DNA of 41,156 nt from CAYJXJ01 sp964374095 (GTDB lineage Bacteria; Elusimicrobiota; Elusimicrobia; UBA1565; UBA9628). Both the position numbers and the translations under genes were made by a program. The DNA is taken from the NCBI GenBank assembly GCA_964374095.1, contig CAYJXJ010000016.1:1-41156 (forward strand), in the 5' to 3' direction. This document shows positions 9,042 to 16,547 of the stretch, in pieces. The notes under the pieces are model-generated. The model did not search any database and had not been told where the DNA came from. It saw nothing but the letters and a program-made list of their open reading frames with translations. Each line of letters opens with the position of its first letter. Within the stretch, counting starts at the first letter, position 1.

Positions 9042-10972
9042 GCGTCTCTCCCCAGGACGTGAAGGAGAGCCGACGGGCCGAGGCGCTCGTAATGGGCCCG
9101 AAGTCCGGCCAGGGGCAAACGCGAGGGTTCCTGGACGATCTTATGATCGAAGATCAAGCAGGGCCGCGCCGGGCCGTAGCGGCGGATGAGCAGCCGGCAG
9201 AAGCGCGACCATTGGGTCCGGTCCAGGAGAGATCGAAAATAGACGGTCAGGCCGACCTCCGCGTTCCACTGGGCCGAGGGCACGACCGCGTCTCCATCAA
9301 GCACCACCCCGCCGCGCAGGCGGCGGCGCCCGGCCCCGTGCAGGCAGTCGATGAGGTCCGCGGAACTGACCGCGGGCATGCAGCGCCATTCGATTCCTCG
9401 CGACCGGCAGAGCGCAATCAGGCGGGCGCCCAGAGGGCCGTAGATCAAGGCGTTGCCGCGGGTCGCAAATCCCACCACCCGTCCGGGCGACGCGGCGGCC
9501 AGCATGCGCCGGCAAAGCAAGTCCTCGTCCCTCTCCTGGTGATAAGCCAAGGGGCGCAGGCGCGGGGCCAGCAGGTAGAGGAGATCGGCGAGTTCGGCCC
9601 CCGGTATGTTGTTGTAGATGACGTCGCAGCCCGAGAGAGCCCGGAGGGCCTCGGCCGTCGCGGAATAAGGGGGGTTGACCCCGAGTCCGGCCAGTATGAC
9701 GCGGACCTCCGGCGCCGGGGCGGGCCCCTGGAGAAGGGCCGCGGCCGAGGCGTAGAAGCCGGAGCGCAGCCGCTGGGTCTCGCTGCCCGCGAGTGAGCGG
9801 GACTTGTCGAAGAATGCCGCGGAAGTCCGCAAGCGGCGGTCTTTGAGCGCCGAGTAGCCTTGGAGGAAGGCGCGGTCGGATGCGTCGAGCCCGGACGGCA
9901 GGCGCAGGCCCCGCCCATTGATGATCTCGGCCTGGCAGAGCCAGTAGCGCCGCGTGGCGTCGGGCTTGCGGCGCGCGGCGATCCGCGCGTCGGTCAGGGC
10001 GGCCGCCGGGCGGCCCGCGGCCGCGAGCGTGCGGGACCGCTCAAAGTGGAGGTCGGGGTCTCCGGGGAGCAGGCGAAGAGCCTCGGTCATTCCAAGCACC
10101 GCCTCGTCGTACTCGCGCCAGGACGCGTGCAGACGCGCCTTCTCGAGGACGTTTTCGAGAGACCGCTCCAGCTTCACGGCGCGTCCGGCGCTTGCCAGGG
10201 CCGGCTTGATCATGCCGAGGGTTTCATAGACGCGGGCGAGCGAGAGGTGGGCCTTGGCGCCGGGCCAGCGCCGGGCGATTTTCTCAAGCTCGATCCGGGC
10301 GCCGGGCAGATCCCCGCTGGCGCGCCGGATTTCGGCGGTCAAGACTCTCGGCCAGGAGCGGCTCGGACGCAGGCGCGCGGCCCTCGCCAGGGCCGCGAGC
10401 GCGGGCTCCCAGCGTTTTTGCGAGGACTGCGCCAGGGCTTCGAGCGCGGCCCCCGCCGGGCCGCCGCCTCGGTGTTCGAAGGCGCGGGCGTCCGCGCGGG
10501 CCCCCGCGGCGTCGCCCAGGGCCAGGCGCGCGGCTCCCCGGAAGAACCATGACCAGGGATAGCCGGCGTCGATCTTCACCGCCGCATCAAGGACGACGCG
10601 TGCTTGCCGCCAGCGTCCGGTCAAGAGCAATGCCTGGCCGAGCCAGGTTCGCGCCGGCAGACCCTGGGCGCGCAGGCCGGGGCGGCCCAGCGCTTCGACG
10701 GCCCGCTCCGGGGTTCCACCGACGATGAAGGACTTGGCCGAGAGTATATCGCGGGCCGCTTCGGGGATCGGGAAGGCGGCCGCCAGCGCTTCCGGCGTCG
10801 CTGGGGCGGGGGAGAGTCCCGCTCCCCGCACTAGGCAGGCCAAGTTGGAGTCCTCCGAATCCCAGCCGACACGGACCAGGCGGCGCAGGGTCGCCGCGAC
10901 GGGACCGGCGCGTACCTTGCGCGGGAGCGCGCCTTGCCTTGCGCCATGAGGAATTGCGTTGGCGCAAGGCAT
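9038..10972 (-). CDS. TPR protein fused to C-terminal tetrapyrrole-methylase-fold domain
   Basis: 644 residues. Residues ~70-410 form TPR-like helical pairs with typical A-L-x-x-A-R-x-L-x-P spacing. Residues ~424-560 carry a TP-methylase-like domain: ILAGLGVNPP (SAM loop, 426-435), ATAEALRALSGCDVIYNN, ATRGNALIYGP (503-513, where the family usually has GHP), and MPAVSSADLID (532-542). The order matches borosin-type alpha-N-methyltransferases and cobalamin methylases. First gene of a three-gene operon with ATGA coupling to the next. The start is the first available Met, but a -10-like box lies only 6 nt upstream, so the mRNA may be leaderless or the true start further in. A 10-bp inverted repeat covers the first codons. 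Substrate unknown; the TPR part may recruit a protein substrate (inference). Confidence 0.75.
   Translation of the reverse strand: MPCANAIPHGARQGALPRKVRAGPVAATLRRLVRVGWDSEDSNLACLVRGAGLSPAPATPEALAAAFPIPEAARDILSAKSFIVGGTPERAVEALGRPGLRAQGLPARTWLGQALLLTGRWRQARVVLDAAVKIDAGYPWSWFFRGAARLALGDAAGARADARAFEHRGGGPAGAALEALAQSSQKRWEPALAALARAARLRPSRSWPRVLTAEIRRASGDLPGARIELEKIARRWPGAKAHLSLARVYETLGMIKPALASAGRAVKLERSLENVLEKARLHASWREYDEAVLGMTEALRLLPGDPDLHFERSRTLAAAGRPAAALTDARIAARRKPDATRRYWLCQAEIINGRGLRLPSGLDASDRAFLQGYSALKDRRLRTSAAFFDKSRSLAGSETQRLRSGFYASAAALLQGPAPAPEVRVILAGLGVNPPYSATAEALRALSGCDVIYNNIPGAELADLLYLLAPRLRPLAYHQERDEDLLCRRMLAAASPGRVVGFATRGNALIYGPLGARLIALCRSRGIEWRCMPAVSSADLIDCLHGAGRRRLRGGVVLDGDAVVPSAQWNAEVGLTVYFRSLLDRTQWSRFCRLLIRRYGPARPCLIFDHKIVQEPSRLPLAGLRAHYERLGPSALLHVLGRDA
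10936..10970 (-). repeat. Perfect 10-bp inverted repeat over the start codon
   Basis: GCCTTGCGCC (10936-10945) and GGCGCAAGGC (10961-10970) are exact inverted copies around a 15-nt loop. On the minus strand the hairpin would begin at the G of the start ATG of the TPR-methylase gene, so in RNA it could mask translation initiation. In DNA it could be an operator. It has no U-tract and is not a typical terminator. Confidence 0.6.
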
Positions 10973-10978
10973 GGTCCG

Positions 10979-11007
10979 ACATTAGCAGAATGGGCCCGTG
11001 TTGACAA
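10979..11007 (-). promoter_or_regulatory. Sigma70-like promoter for the TPR-methylase operon
   Basis: Read on the minus strand: TTGTCA (11007-11002), a 17-nt spacer, then TAATGT (10984-10979). The predicted start of transcription falls on about 10972, the A of the proposed ATG, so the message may be leaderless. The -35 box overlaps that of the divergent diheme operon. Confidence 0.55.
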
Positions 11008-11029
11008 GGACGCACGCCGGTGATAGACT
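11001..11029 (+). promoter_or_regulatory. Sigma70-like promoter for the diheme/Cys-rich operon
   Basis: TTGACA (11001-11006), a 17-nt spacer, and TAGACT (11024-11029): a consensus -35 with optimal spacing. Predicted transcription start near 11036. This rules out the upstream ATG/TTG candidates near 11020 and supports the start at 11065. Confidence 0.7.
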
Positions 11030-11064
11030 CCATGGGGATGGGACCCCGGGGGAACGTGAGCATA

Positions 11065-12360
11065 ATGCGGGTCGTCTCGGTTTTGGCGGCGATCGCGGGG
11101 GCGGCGTCCGCATCTGGTCAACCCCCCGTCCCGGGAGCCTCCGACAAGAAGAACCCGCCGTCGGCCGGCGAAATCGAGTTGGGCCGGCGGCTCTTCTTTG
11201 ATCCCCGCCTCTCCGGAAACAAGGCCATGAGCTGCGCGACCTGCCATAATCCCGCCATGGCCTGGACCGACGGCCTGCCCCGCGCCCGGGGTCAGGGACA
11301 CGCCGAATCATCCCGCAACACGCCGACTCTGCTCAACGTCCATCACGGCGGGCGGCTGCTCTTCTGGGACGGCCGCGCCGCGTCGGTCGAGGAGGCGGTG
11401 TCAACCGCGCTGCGCTCTCGGATGGAAATGAACCGGGAGCCCGGCGAATTGGTGCGGGAGTTGAACACGATCCCCGATTATGCGCCCCAGTTCGTCGCGG
11501 TCTACGGCCTGGCGGGGATCACTCCCGGCAATATCGCCAAGGCCATCGCGTCTTTCGTCCGCTCGCAGATGCATCCTGGCGACACCCCCTTCGACCGTTC
11601 GCGCAAGGACCCCGCGGCCATGAATGAGGCGCAAAAACGCGGGCTGGTCGCATTCACCGGGAAGGGCCGCTGCAGCCAATGCCATGCCGGACCGGGCTTC
11701 TCGGACGGCCTCTTCCATAATACCGGCTTGCGGCCTTTGCCCGGCGTGGAGGATCCCGGCCGTCACGCCGTCGATCCGGAGCCGGGCGCTTGGCGGGCCT
11801 TCCGAACGGCGCCGCTGCGCAATGTGGCCCGGACCGCCCCGTACATGCATGACGGGAGCTTGCGGACCTTGCGCGAGGTCGTCGACTTCTACGACCGCGG
11901 CGGGGACGAGGCCGCGGGCCGCGACCCGACCATCAAGCCCCTGGGAATGACCGAGTCCGAAAAGTCGGACCTCGTGGCATTCCTCCAGGCGCTCAGCGCC
12001 CAACCCGTCGAGGTGGCCGCTCCGGTCCTCCCCGCGCAGGCGGGACCCTCGAGCCCGGAGCAGGGGTTGGCCTGGATCGGGCGGCGTTTGGAGATGATCG
12101 ACTTCAATATTCGGGGCCGGGACCGTGAGGGCGTCGCGGCCAACTCCGCCGCCGTCCGCGACATCCTCGAGCACCTGCGGCGATCCCCCGGCGCCGCCGC
12201 GGGGTGCCTGGCGGCGGCCGACCGCAAGGCCTGGGAATTGGGACGGGCCGCTTTGTCGCGCTCCGGCTTGAAGGCTCTTGTGGAGTCGGCCGCGGGCCTG
12301 CGGGCCTCCGTAGAAACTTGCCGCGGGGCCAAGGCCGGTGGGGGTTCCGGCAGCCGCTGA
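11065..12360 (+). CDS. MauG/CcpA-family diheme c-type cytochrome peroxidase-like protein
   Basis: 431 residues. ATG at 11065 follows a G-rich ribosome-binding site and gives a short signal peptide (MRVVSVLAAIAGAASASG), so the protein is periplasmic. Two heme-binding motifs are visible, CATCH (57-61) and CSQCH (203-207). Family landmarks are also present: LGRRLFFDPRLSG, FWDGR, a MEM segment matching the NPxEM region, and PYMHDGS...FYDRGG. Members reduce H2O2 or, like MauG, carry out oxidative protein modification; which applies here cannot be told. The C-terminal ~100 residues are helical and end in a GGGSGSR linker. They align with the linker of the fused paralogue at 16513-18660, which continues into a cysteine-rich domain. 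Here that domain lies in the next, frame-shifted gene, suggesting a split fusion. Confidence 0.9.
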   Translation: MRVVSVLAAIAGAASASGQPPVPGASDKKNPPSAGEIELGRRLFFDPRLSGNKAMSCATCHNPAMAWTDGLPRARGQGHAESSRNTPTLLNVHHGGRLLFWDGRAASVEEAVSTALRSRMEMNREPGELVRELNTIPDYAPQFVAVYGLAGITPGNIAKAIASFVRSQMHPGDTPFDRSRKDPAAMNEAQKRGLVAFTGKGRCSQCHAGPGFSDGLFHNTGLRPLPGVEDPGRHAVDPEPGAWRAFRTAPLRNVARTAPYMHDGSLRTLREVVDFYDRGGDEAAGRDPTIKPLGMTESEKSDLVAFLQALSAQPVEVAAPVLPAQAGPSSPEQGLAWIGRRLEMIDFNIRGRDREGVAANSAAVRDILEHLRRSPGAAAGCLAAADRKAWELGRAALSRSGLKALVESAAGLRASVETCRGAKAGGGSGSR

Positions 12361-13951
12361 TTCCAATCCCGTGGATACCCTTTCTGCCATTTTGGCGGTC
12401 TCGACGGCGGTCTACGCCAATTCCCCAACGCTGTCCACCCTCGAAATCTTCACGGCCTGCCGGGCCTTCGCCCGGGACGAACCGGCGGTGTGCAGGGAAC
12501 TGGCTGGTTTCCCGGCAGGGTTGGACGACCGGGGCAAGGACCGTGCCTCCTCGCGCCGGCCCGAGGATTACGGCTTCCTCTGCCTCTCCCACACCCACGA
12601 CCTGGCGATGGCGCGGGCCGCCATCACCCGCGATCCCGCCGCCTTCGCGGCCGCGTGCCGTGGGCGTGAGGCGATCGGGTATGGCCGCTTTGGGAAGCCG
12701 GTCGCGTCCAAAGCCTGCGGTCTTATGGGGGAACTGGTGGAGGACCCGGAGACGGCCTGCGCCGCGCTGGCGCCGTATTTCGCGCGCGGGGCCGCGGCGC
12801 GGTTCTGCGCAGCCGAGCTGCGCATGTTTCTCGGTGATCCCGTCCGCTGCGAGGCCTTGGCCGGGGAGCCCGCGGCGCGGGAGCTCTGCGAGGGCGCGGC
12901 GGCGTTCCGGAAGGCTTGGCTTCGCCGGGACGCGGGCCGCTGCCGGGGACATCCCATCTGCCGGGTCCTGATGGGCGCGGGCGAGGCCGCCTGCGGATCC
13001 CCTTCGCCCCGGCACGAGGCGCGCGCCGCGCAAGCCGCAGCCGCCTTGGCTCAGCTTGAGGGGTTGGCCGCCAGGCTGGAGGGCGGCGGAGAGAAGGCCT
13101 GCCGGGATGCCTTCAGCGTGGGCGTCCTGCTGCGGGACTTTCGAGAGGCGCGTCTGCCGGAGAGCCTTGAGGAAATGCTGTTCCAGCGGGTGGGCTCCGA
13201 TCTGGAACGCCATTCCCTGTGCCGCGCCTACACCGCTTCGGATCCGTCCGTTTGCGACGAGCTCGCCCCCATCGACATCCCCTTTCGCCGGGAACGCGGT
13301 GTGGAACCGGTTTCCCAGGACCTGCTGTGCAAGACTCTCTTCTACGAGGCGCGCATCGCCCAGGCGATCGCCGAAGACAGCCCCGAGGTCGCCGGGCTGT
13401 GCGTGAAGCGCAATGAGGCGGGGGACCGCGACTTCAAGCTTGAAACGCTTGCGCGCTCGTGCGCCATCGTCGCCGGGCATTCCGGAGACACCGCCGCGAC
13501 CTGTTCGCGCCTTGCGCCGTATTTCGACAATGCCTCGATCGCCAAGACTTGCCCGAATATGCTGCGCTTCGTGTCGGGCGACGCGGGAGTCTGCCCCGCG
13601 CTCAAGGATCCCATGGTCAATGAGCGGTGCCTGGGGTATGTCGCCTTCCATCAGGCCCGGCGCGCGCGAAATCCCGCCCTGTGCGGCGATTCCGCCTACT
13701 GCGTGACCCTATTCGGCTCCGACCCGGCCTCCTGCCGGCCCCATGAGGCCCGCATCGCGCGGAGCTACTGCGGGTTGCTTTCCCGCCGCGGCTTGGCCGG
13801 GCGGTTTCCGGCCCTATTGGACGCGCTTGACGGCACCCTCTCGGCGGCCGGTCCGGCGGGGGAGACCCTGCGGCCTCGGGCGCGGGCTCTGCGCGAGCGG
13901 CTGGCGCGGGGCGGCGCGGCTTCGGGTGCGCGGCCATTCGGGGGAGAATGA
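12338..13951 (+). CDS. Tandem cysteine-rich domain protein (two copies), probably split from the upstream diheme gene
   Basis: 537 residues if translated from the GTG at 12338, which overlaps the diheme gene by 23 nt. No convincing signal peptide is present, although every related protein is exported. The N-terminal stretch aligns with the linker-to-Cys junction of the fused paralogue at 16513-18660. One extra G in the GGTGGGGG run (12337-12344) would explain the separation from the diheme frame. The protein carries two homologous ~190-residue modules, the first with 12 ordered cysteines and the second with 13. Each ends in C-x17-C-x5-C followed by RVLMG or VTLFG. There are no CxxCH motifs, so no extra hemes. 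Disulfide-stapled helical repeats are my structural guess. I do not recognise a named family. Confidence 0.75.
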   Translation: MGVPAAADSNPVDTLSAILAVSTAVYANSPTLSTLEIFTACRAFARDEPAVCRELAGFPAGLDDRGKDRASSRRPEDYGFLCLSHTHDLAMARAAITRDPAAFAAACRGREAIGYGRFGKPVASKACGLMGELVEDPETACAALAPYFARGAAARFCAAELRMFLGDPVRCEALAGEPAARELCEGAAAFRKAWLRRDAGRCRGHPICRVLMGAGEAACGSPSPRHEARAAQAAAALAQLEGLAARLEGGGEKACRDAFSVGVLLRDFREARLPESLEEMLFQRVGSDLERHSLCRAYTASDPSVCDELAPIDIPFRRERGVEPVSQDLLCKTLFYEARIAQAIAEDSPEVAGLCVKRNEAGDRDFKLETLARSCAIVAGHSGDTAATCSRLAPYFDNASIAKTCPNMLRFVSGDAGVCPALKDPMVNERCLGYVAFHQARRARNPALCGDSAYCVTLFGSDPASCRPHEARIARSYCGLLSRRGLAGRFPALLDALDGTLSAAGPAGETLRPRARALRERLARGGAASGARPFGGE

Positions 13952-15816
13952 GGCCGGGGGCGGGATTGCTGATTCTGACGCTGCTCTGGGCATGGCCCGC
14001 GACGGCCGGAGAACTCCCGTCGGGCTCGGAGATCGCGCGCGCCCTCGCGCACATCGACCGTCACCCGGAGCTGCAATTTCAGAGAGTGCCGCGGGCGCTG
14101 CCCGGAGAGGCCGACCTCGGCCGCTTTCTCTTCTTCGACCCGAGGCTCTCGGCCGGCCGCGCCATGAGTTGCGCGACCTGCCATGCGCCGGAGAAGGCCT
14201 TCGCGGACGGCCTGCCGACCGCCCATCCCCCGGGCAAATCCCCGTTGCGCCGGAATACATTGAGCCTCCTCAACGTCGATGATAACCAGCTCTTCTTCTG
14301 GGATGGCCGGGTCTCGCGCCTCGAGGAACAGCCCCTCGTCCCGATCCAATCGCCCGACGAGATGGGCTTGGACCTGCGGGGCTTGGTGGCCGCGCTCGCG
14401 GCCGTGCCCGAGTACGACCGGCTCTTCAGCGGCATCTACGGCGAAGGAGCGGGGGGAGGGGTGAGCGCGGTGAACGTGGGACGCGCCCTCGCCGCCTTCC
14501 TGAGGACCTTGACGACCCCCATGGACAGCGCCTTCGACCGATTCCGCGATGATCCCGAGGCCTTGTCGCCCGCGGCGCAACGGGGGATGGTCCTCTTCAC
14601 CGGCAAGGGGCGCTGCGTTCAGTGCCACTTCAGCCCGTCCTTCACGGATCACTGGTTCCATCAAACCGCCGTAAAACCGCGTCCGGGCGCCGATGATCTC
14701 GGGCGTTACGCGGTCGTGCCCGATGCGACGACGTATCGGGCCTTCCGCACGCCGTCTCTGCGCAACGCGGCCCGGACGGCTCCCTATATGCACGATGGGA
14801 GCCTCAAGACCCTGCGCGACGTGGTGGACTTCTACGACCGTGGCGGGGACGTATCGGGGTGGGGGAGTCATCCCATCGGCCTCAATGCGGGCGAGAAACA
14901 GGACCTCGTCGCGTTTCTGGAATCCATGACCACGAGCCTTCCCGCCATCGAGAAGCCCCGGCTCCCCCCGGACGCGCCGCCCTCCGCCCGGCGGTTCCCG
15001 CGCCGCTTGTCCCCCCAGGCGGCGCTTCCTCCAGCGCCGTCTCCGGCCGCATATAACAATCCCCAAGCCCCGAGCGCGCCGCCGGAGCCGGGACCCGCGG
15101 AGCACGGATGCTGGGACAGCTTTTCCCTTGAAGGTCTCCTGCGGGGGATGGCGACCGGTCGATTCTCTCCCGAAACCGAGCGGCTTCTCAGGACAAGCAT
15201 CCTCCAGGAGGCCATTATTGCCAGGATATACTCGGCGTTGGGGGCGGGAAATGAGAGGCCCTGTTCCGCGCTTCGGGGCGTGCGGGGGGTGATCGAGGCA
15301 GGCCTCCAGCCGTCGGCCGAGTTCTATTGCGTCGGGAATTTCTTAGAATACTCGTGGATCGCAGCGCTGATGATCCGATCTCCGGACATGGAGGTCAGGT
15401 GCCGGGGGACGCTGGACTATAATTACCGCCGCCTTGAGCCCGGGGACTCGGCCCAAGTTTGCTCGATTATCATCGCCAATTTGGACGACACCGTGAAGAT
15501 CTGTCGAAACCTGGCGCCCCGCTTCCTGCCTGTTTTCCAGGTCGAAGGCTGCCGGGGCTTCTTCGCAGTCTACGCCCCGACCGACATGAAGCAATGCACG
15601 GCCATCGGCATGCACTCGACCGATCTCGCCGCCCGGTGCCGCAGCCTGACGAGCTACCTCCAGGCGCGCCGGTCCCATGATGTCGCGTTATGCCGGGGAG
15701 ACGAACTTTGCCTGGCGCTGGCCGGGGCGGGAACCGCGGCCGCGGTCTCGGCCGAGGCCCGCATACGCGACAAGGCCTGCGCGCTCGTGGCCCCCCGGAC
15801 CCGCGGGCCCCGATGA
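13948..15816 (+). CDS. Diheme peroxidase-like enzyme fused to cysteine-rich domain
   Basis: 622 residues, ATG in an ATGA overlap with the preceding gene. A signal peptide (MRPGAGLLILTLLWAWPATA) precedes the enzyme domain, which has heme motifs CATCH (75-79) and CVQCH (223-227), FFWDGR, PDEMG and APYMHDGS...FYDRGG. A Pro/Ala-rich linker (~320-365) leads to a C-terminal cysteine-rich domain (~370-622) with 11 of the 13 conserved cysteines; those at positions 1 and 12 are replaced. It ends in C-x17-C-x5-C-LALAG. Expected to act in the periplasm as a heme peroxidase/oxidase, with the Cys-rich domain as partner, anchor or substrate (inference). ATGA coupling to the next Cys-rich gene supports joint expression. 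Confidence 0.88.
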   Translation: MRPGAGLLILTLLWAWPATAGELPSGSEIARALAHIDRHPELQFQRVPRALPGEADLGRFLFFDPRLSAGRAMSCATCHAPEKAFADGLPTAHPPGKSPLRRNTLSLLNVDDNQLFFWDGRVSRLEEQPLVPIQSPDEMGLDLRGLVAALAAVPEYDRLFSGIYGEGAGGGVSAVNVGRALAAFLRTLTTPMDSAFDRFRDDPEALSPAAQRGMVLFTGKGRCVQCHFSPSFTDHWFHQTAVKPRPGADDLGRYAVVPDATTYRAFRTPSLRNAARTAPYMHDGSLKTLRDVVDFYDRGGDVSGWGSHPIGLNAGEKQDLVAFLESMTTSLPAIEKPRLPPDAPPSARRFPRRLSPQAALPPAPSPAAYNNPQAPSAPPEPGPAEHGCWDSFSLEGLLRGMATGRFSPETERLLRTSILQEAIIARIYSALGAGNERPCSALRGVRGVIEAGLQPSAEFYCVGNFLEYSWIAALMIRSPDMEVRCRGTLDYNYRRLEPGDSAQVCSIIIANLDDTVKICRNLAPRFLPVFQVEGCRGFFAVYAPTDMKQCTAIGMHSTDLAARCRSLTSYLQARRSHDVALCRGDELCLALAGAGTAAAVSAEARIRDKACALVAPRTRGPR

Positions 15817-16547
15817 GAGGCTTGACGGCGGGCCTCCTTCTGGTCTTTTTTCCAGGCGGCTCCGGCGCCGCGGAGCCTCCATTGACCTCGGCGCTGGCCG
15901 CATCGAGCGACACCCTCTCGATGGATGACGCCACGTTGTACTATTCCTGCCTCGCCTTTTCCTCCAACCGCCCGCAAGCCTGCGCTCCCCTGAAGGCCTT
16001 CGCGGTGAACATCCACTACCAAGGCGGCGGTCCCCCGAACCGCCCCGCAACCTACGATACCATCTGCCTTTCGAGCTTTTACGACCTGCAGATGAGCCGC
16101 GCCGGCATCGCGGGGGACTTCAGAGAAATGGCAAAGGCCTGCGAGCGCCACAATGCCGTGGGCGGCGATTTCAAGAGGAGCTCCACCCGCAAAGCCTGCG
16201 CCCTGCTCGCCGAGTTGTCCCGTGATCCCGTGGCCGCCTGCCGTGCCCTGGATCCCTATTTCGCAAGCGCGGCCTCAAAGCCCTTCTGCGTCAAGGAGCT
16301 CCGCTTTCTTACGGGGGACTCAAGCCTTTGCGCCGCCCTGGGAACCGAACCGGTGAATTTTGAGATCTGCCGGGGCAACGCCGCCTTCCGGAAGGCCTAT
16401 CCGACCCGGGACCGCGCCCGTTGCGGGGATTCCATTATCTGCCGGGTGCTGATGGGCGGCGGATCGGAACTCTGCGGGACTTACGCCGCCAGGATTCTGT
16501 CGCGCCGCCGGATCAGCGCGGCCCCGGTCCCGGACGGGAAAGACTGA
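15813..16547 (+). CDS. Secreted stand-alone cysteine-rich domain protein
   Basis: 244 residues starting at an ATG in an ATGA overlap with the diheme-Cys fusion gene. A clear signal peptide (MRGLTAGLLLVFFPGGSGAA) is followed by one Cys-rich module with 12 of the 13 ordered cysteines; only the last is absent. The terminal signature is C-x17-C-x5-CRVLMG. It is closest in layout to the first module of the gene at 12338, which lacks a signal. It is the last gene of the 11065-16547 operon, and its last 35 bp overlap the convergent diheme-Cys gene. Function unknown; probably a soluble periplasmic partner of the diheme enzymes. Confidence 0.85.
   Translation: MRGLTAGLLLVFFPGGSGAAEPPLTSALAASSDTLSMDDATLYYSCLAFSSNRPQACAPLKAFAVNIHYQGGGPPNRPATYDTICLSSFYDLQMSRAGIAGDFREMAKACERHNAVGGDFKRSSTRKACALLAELSRDPVAACRALDPYFASAASKPFCVKELRFLTGDSSLCAALGTEPVNFEICRGNAAFRKAYPTRDRARCGDSIICRVLMGGGSELCGTYAARILSRRRISAAPVPDGKD

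Noticed and set aside
11401..12390. 329-codon minus-strand open frame opposite the first diheme gene
   Set aside because: The plus strand encodes two CxxCH motifs and family landmarks; the minus frame has none.
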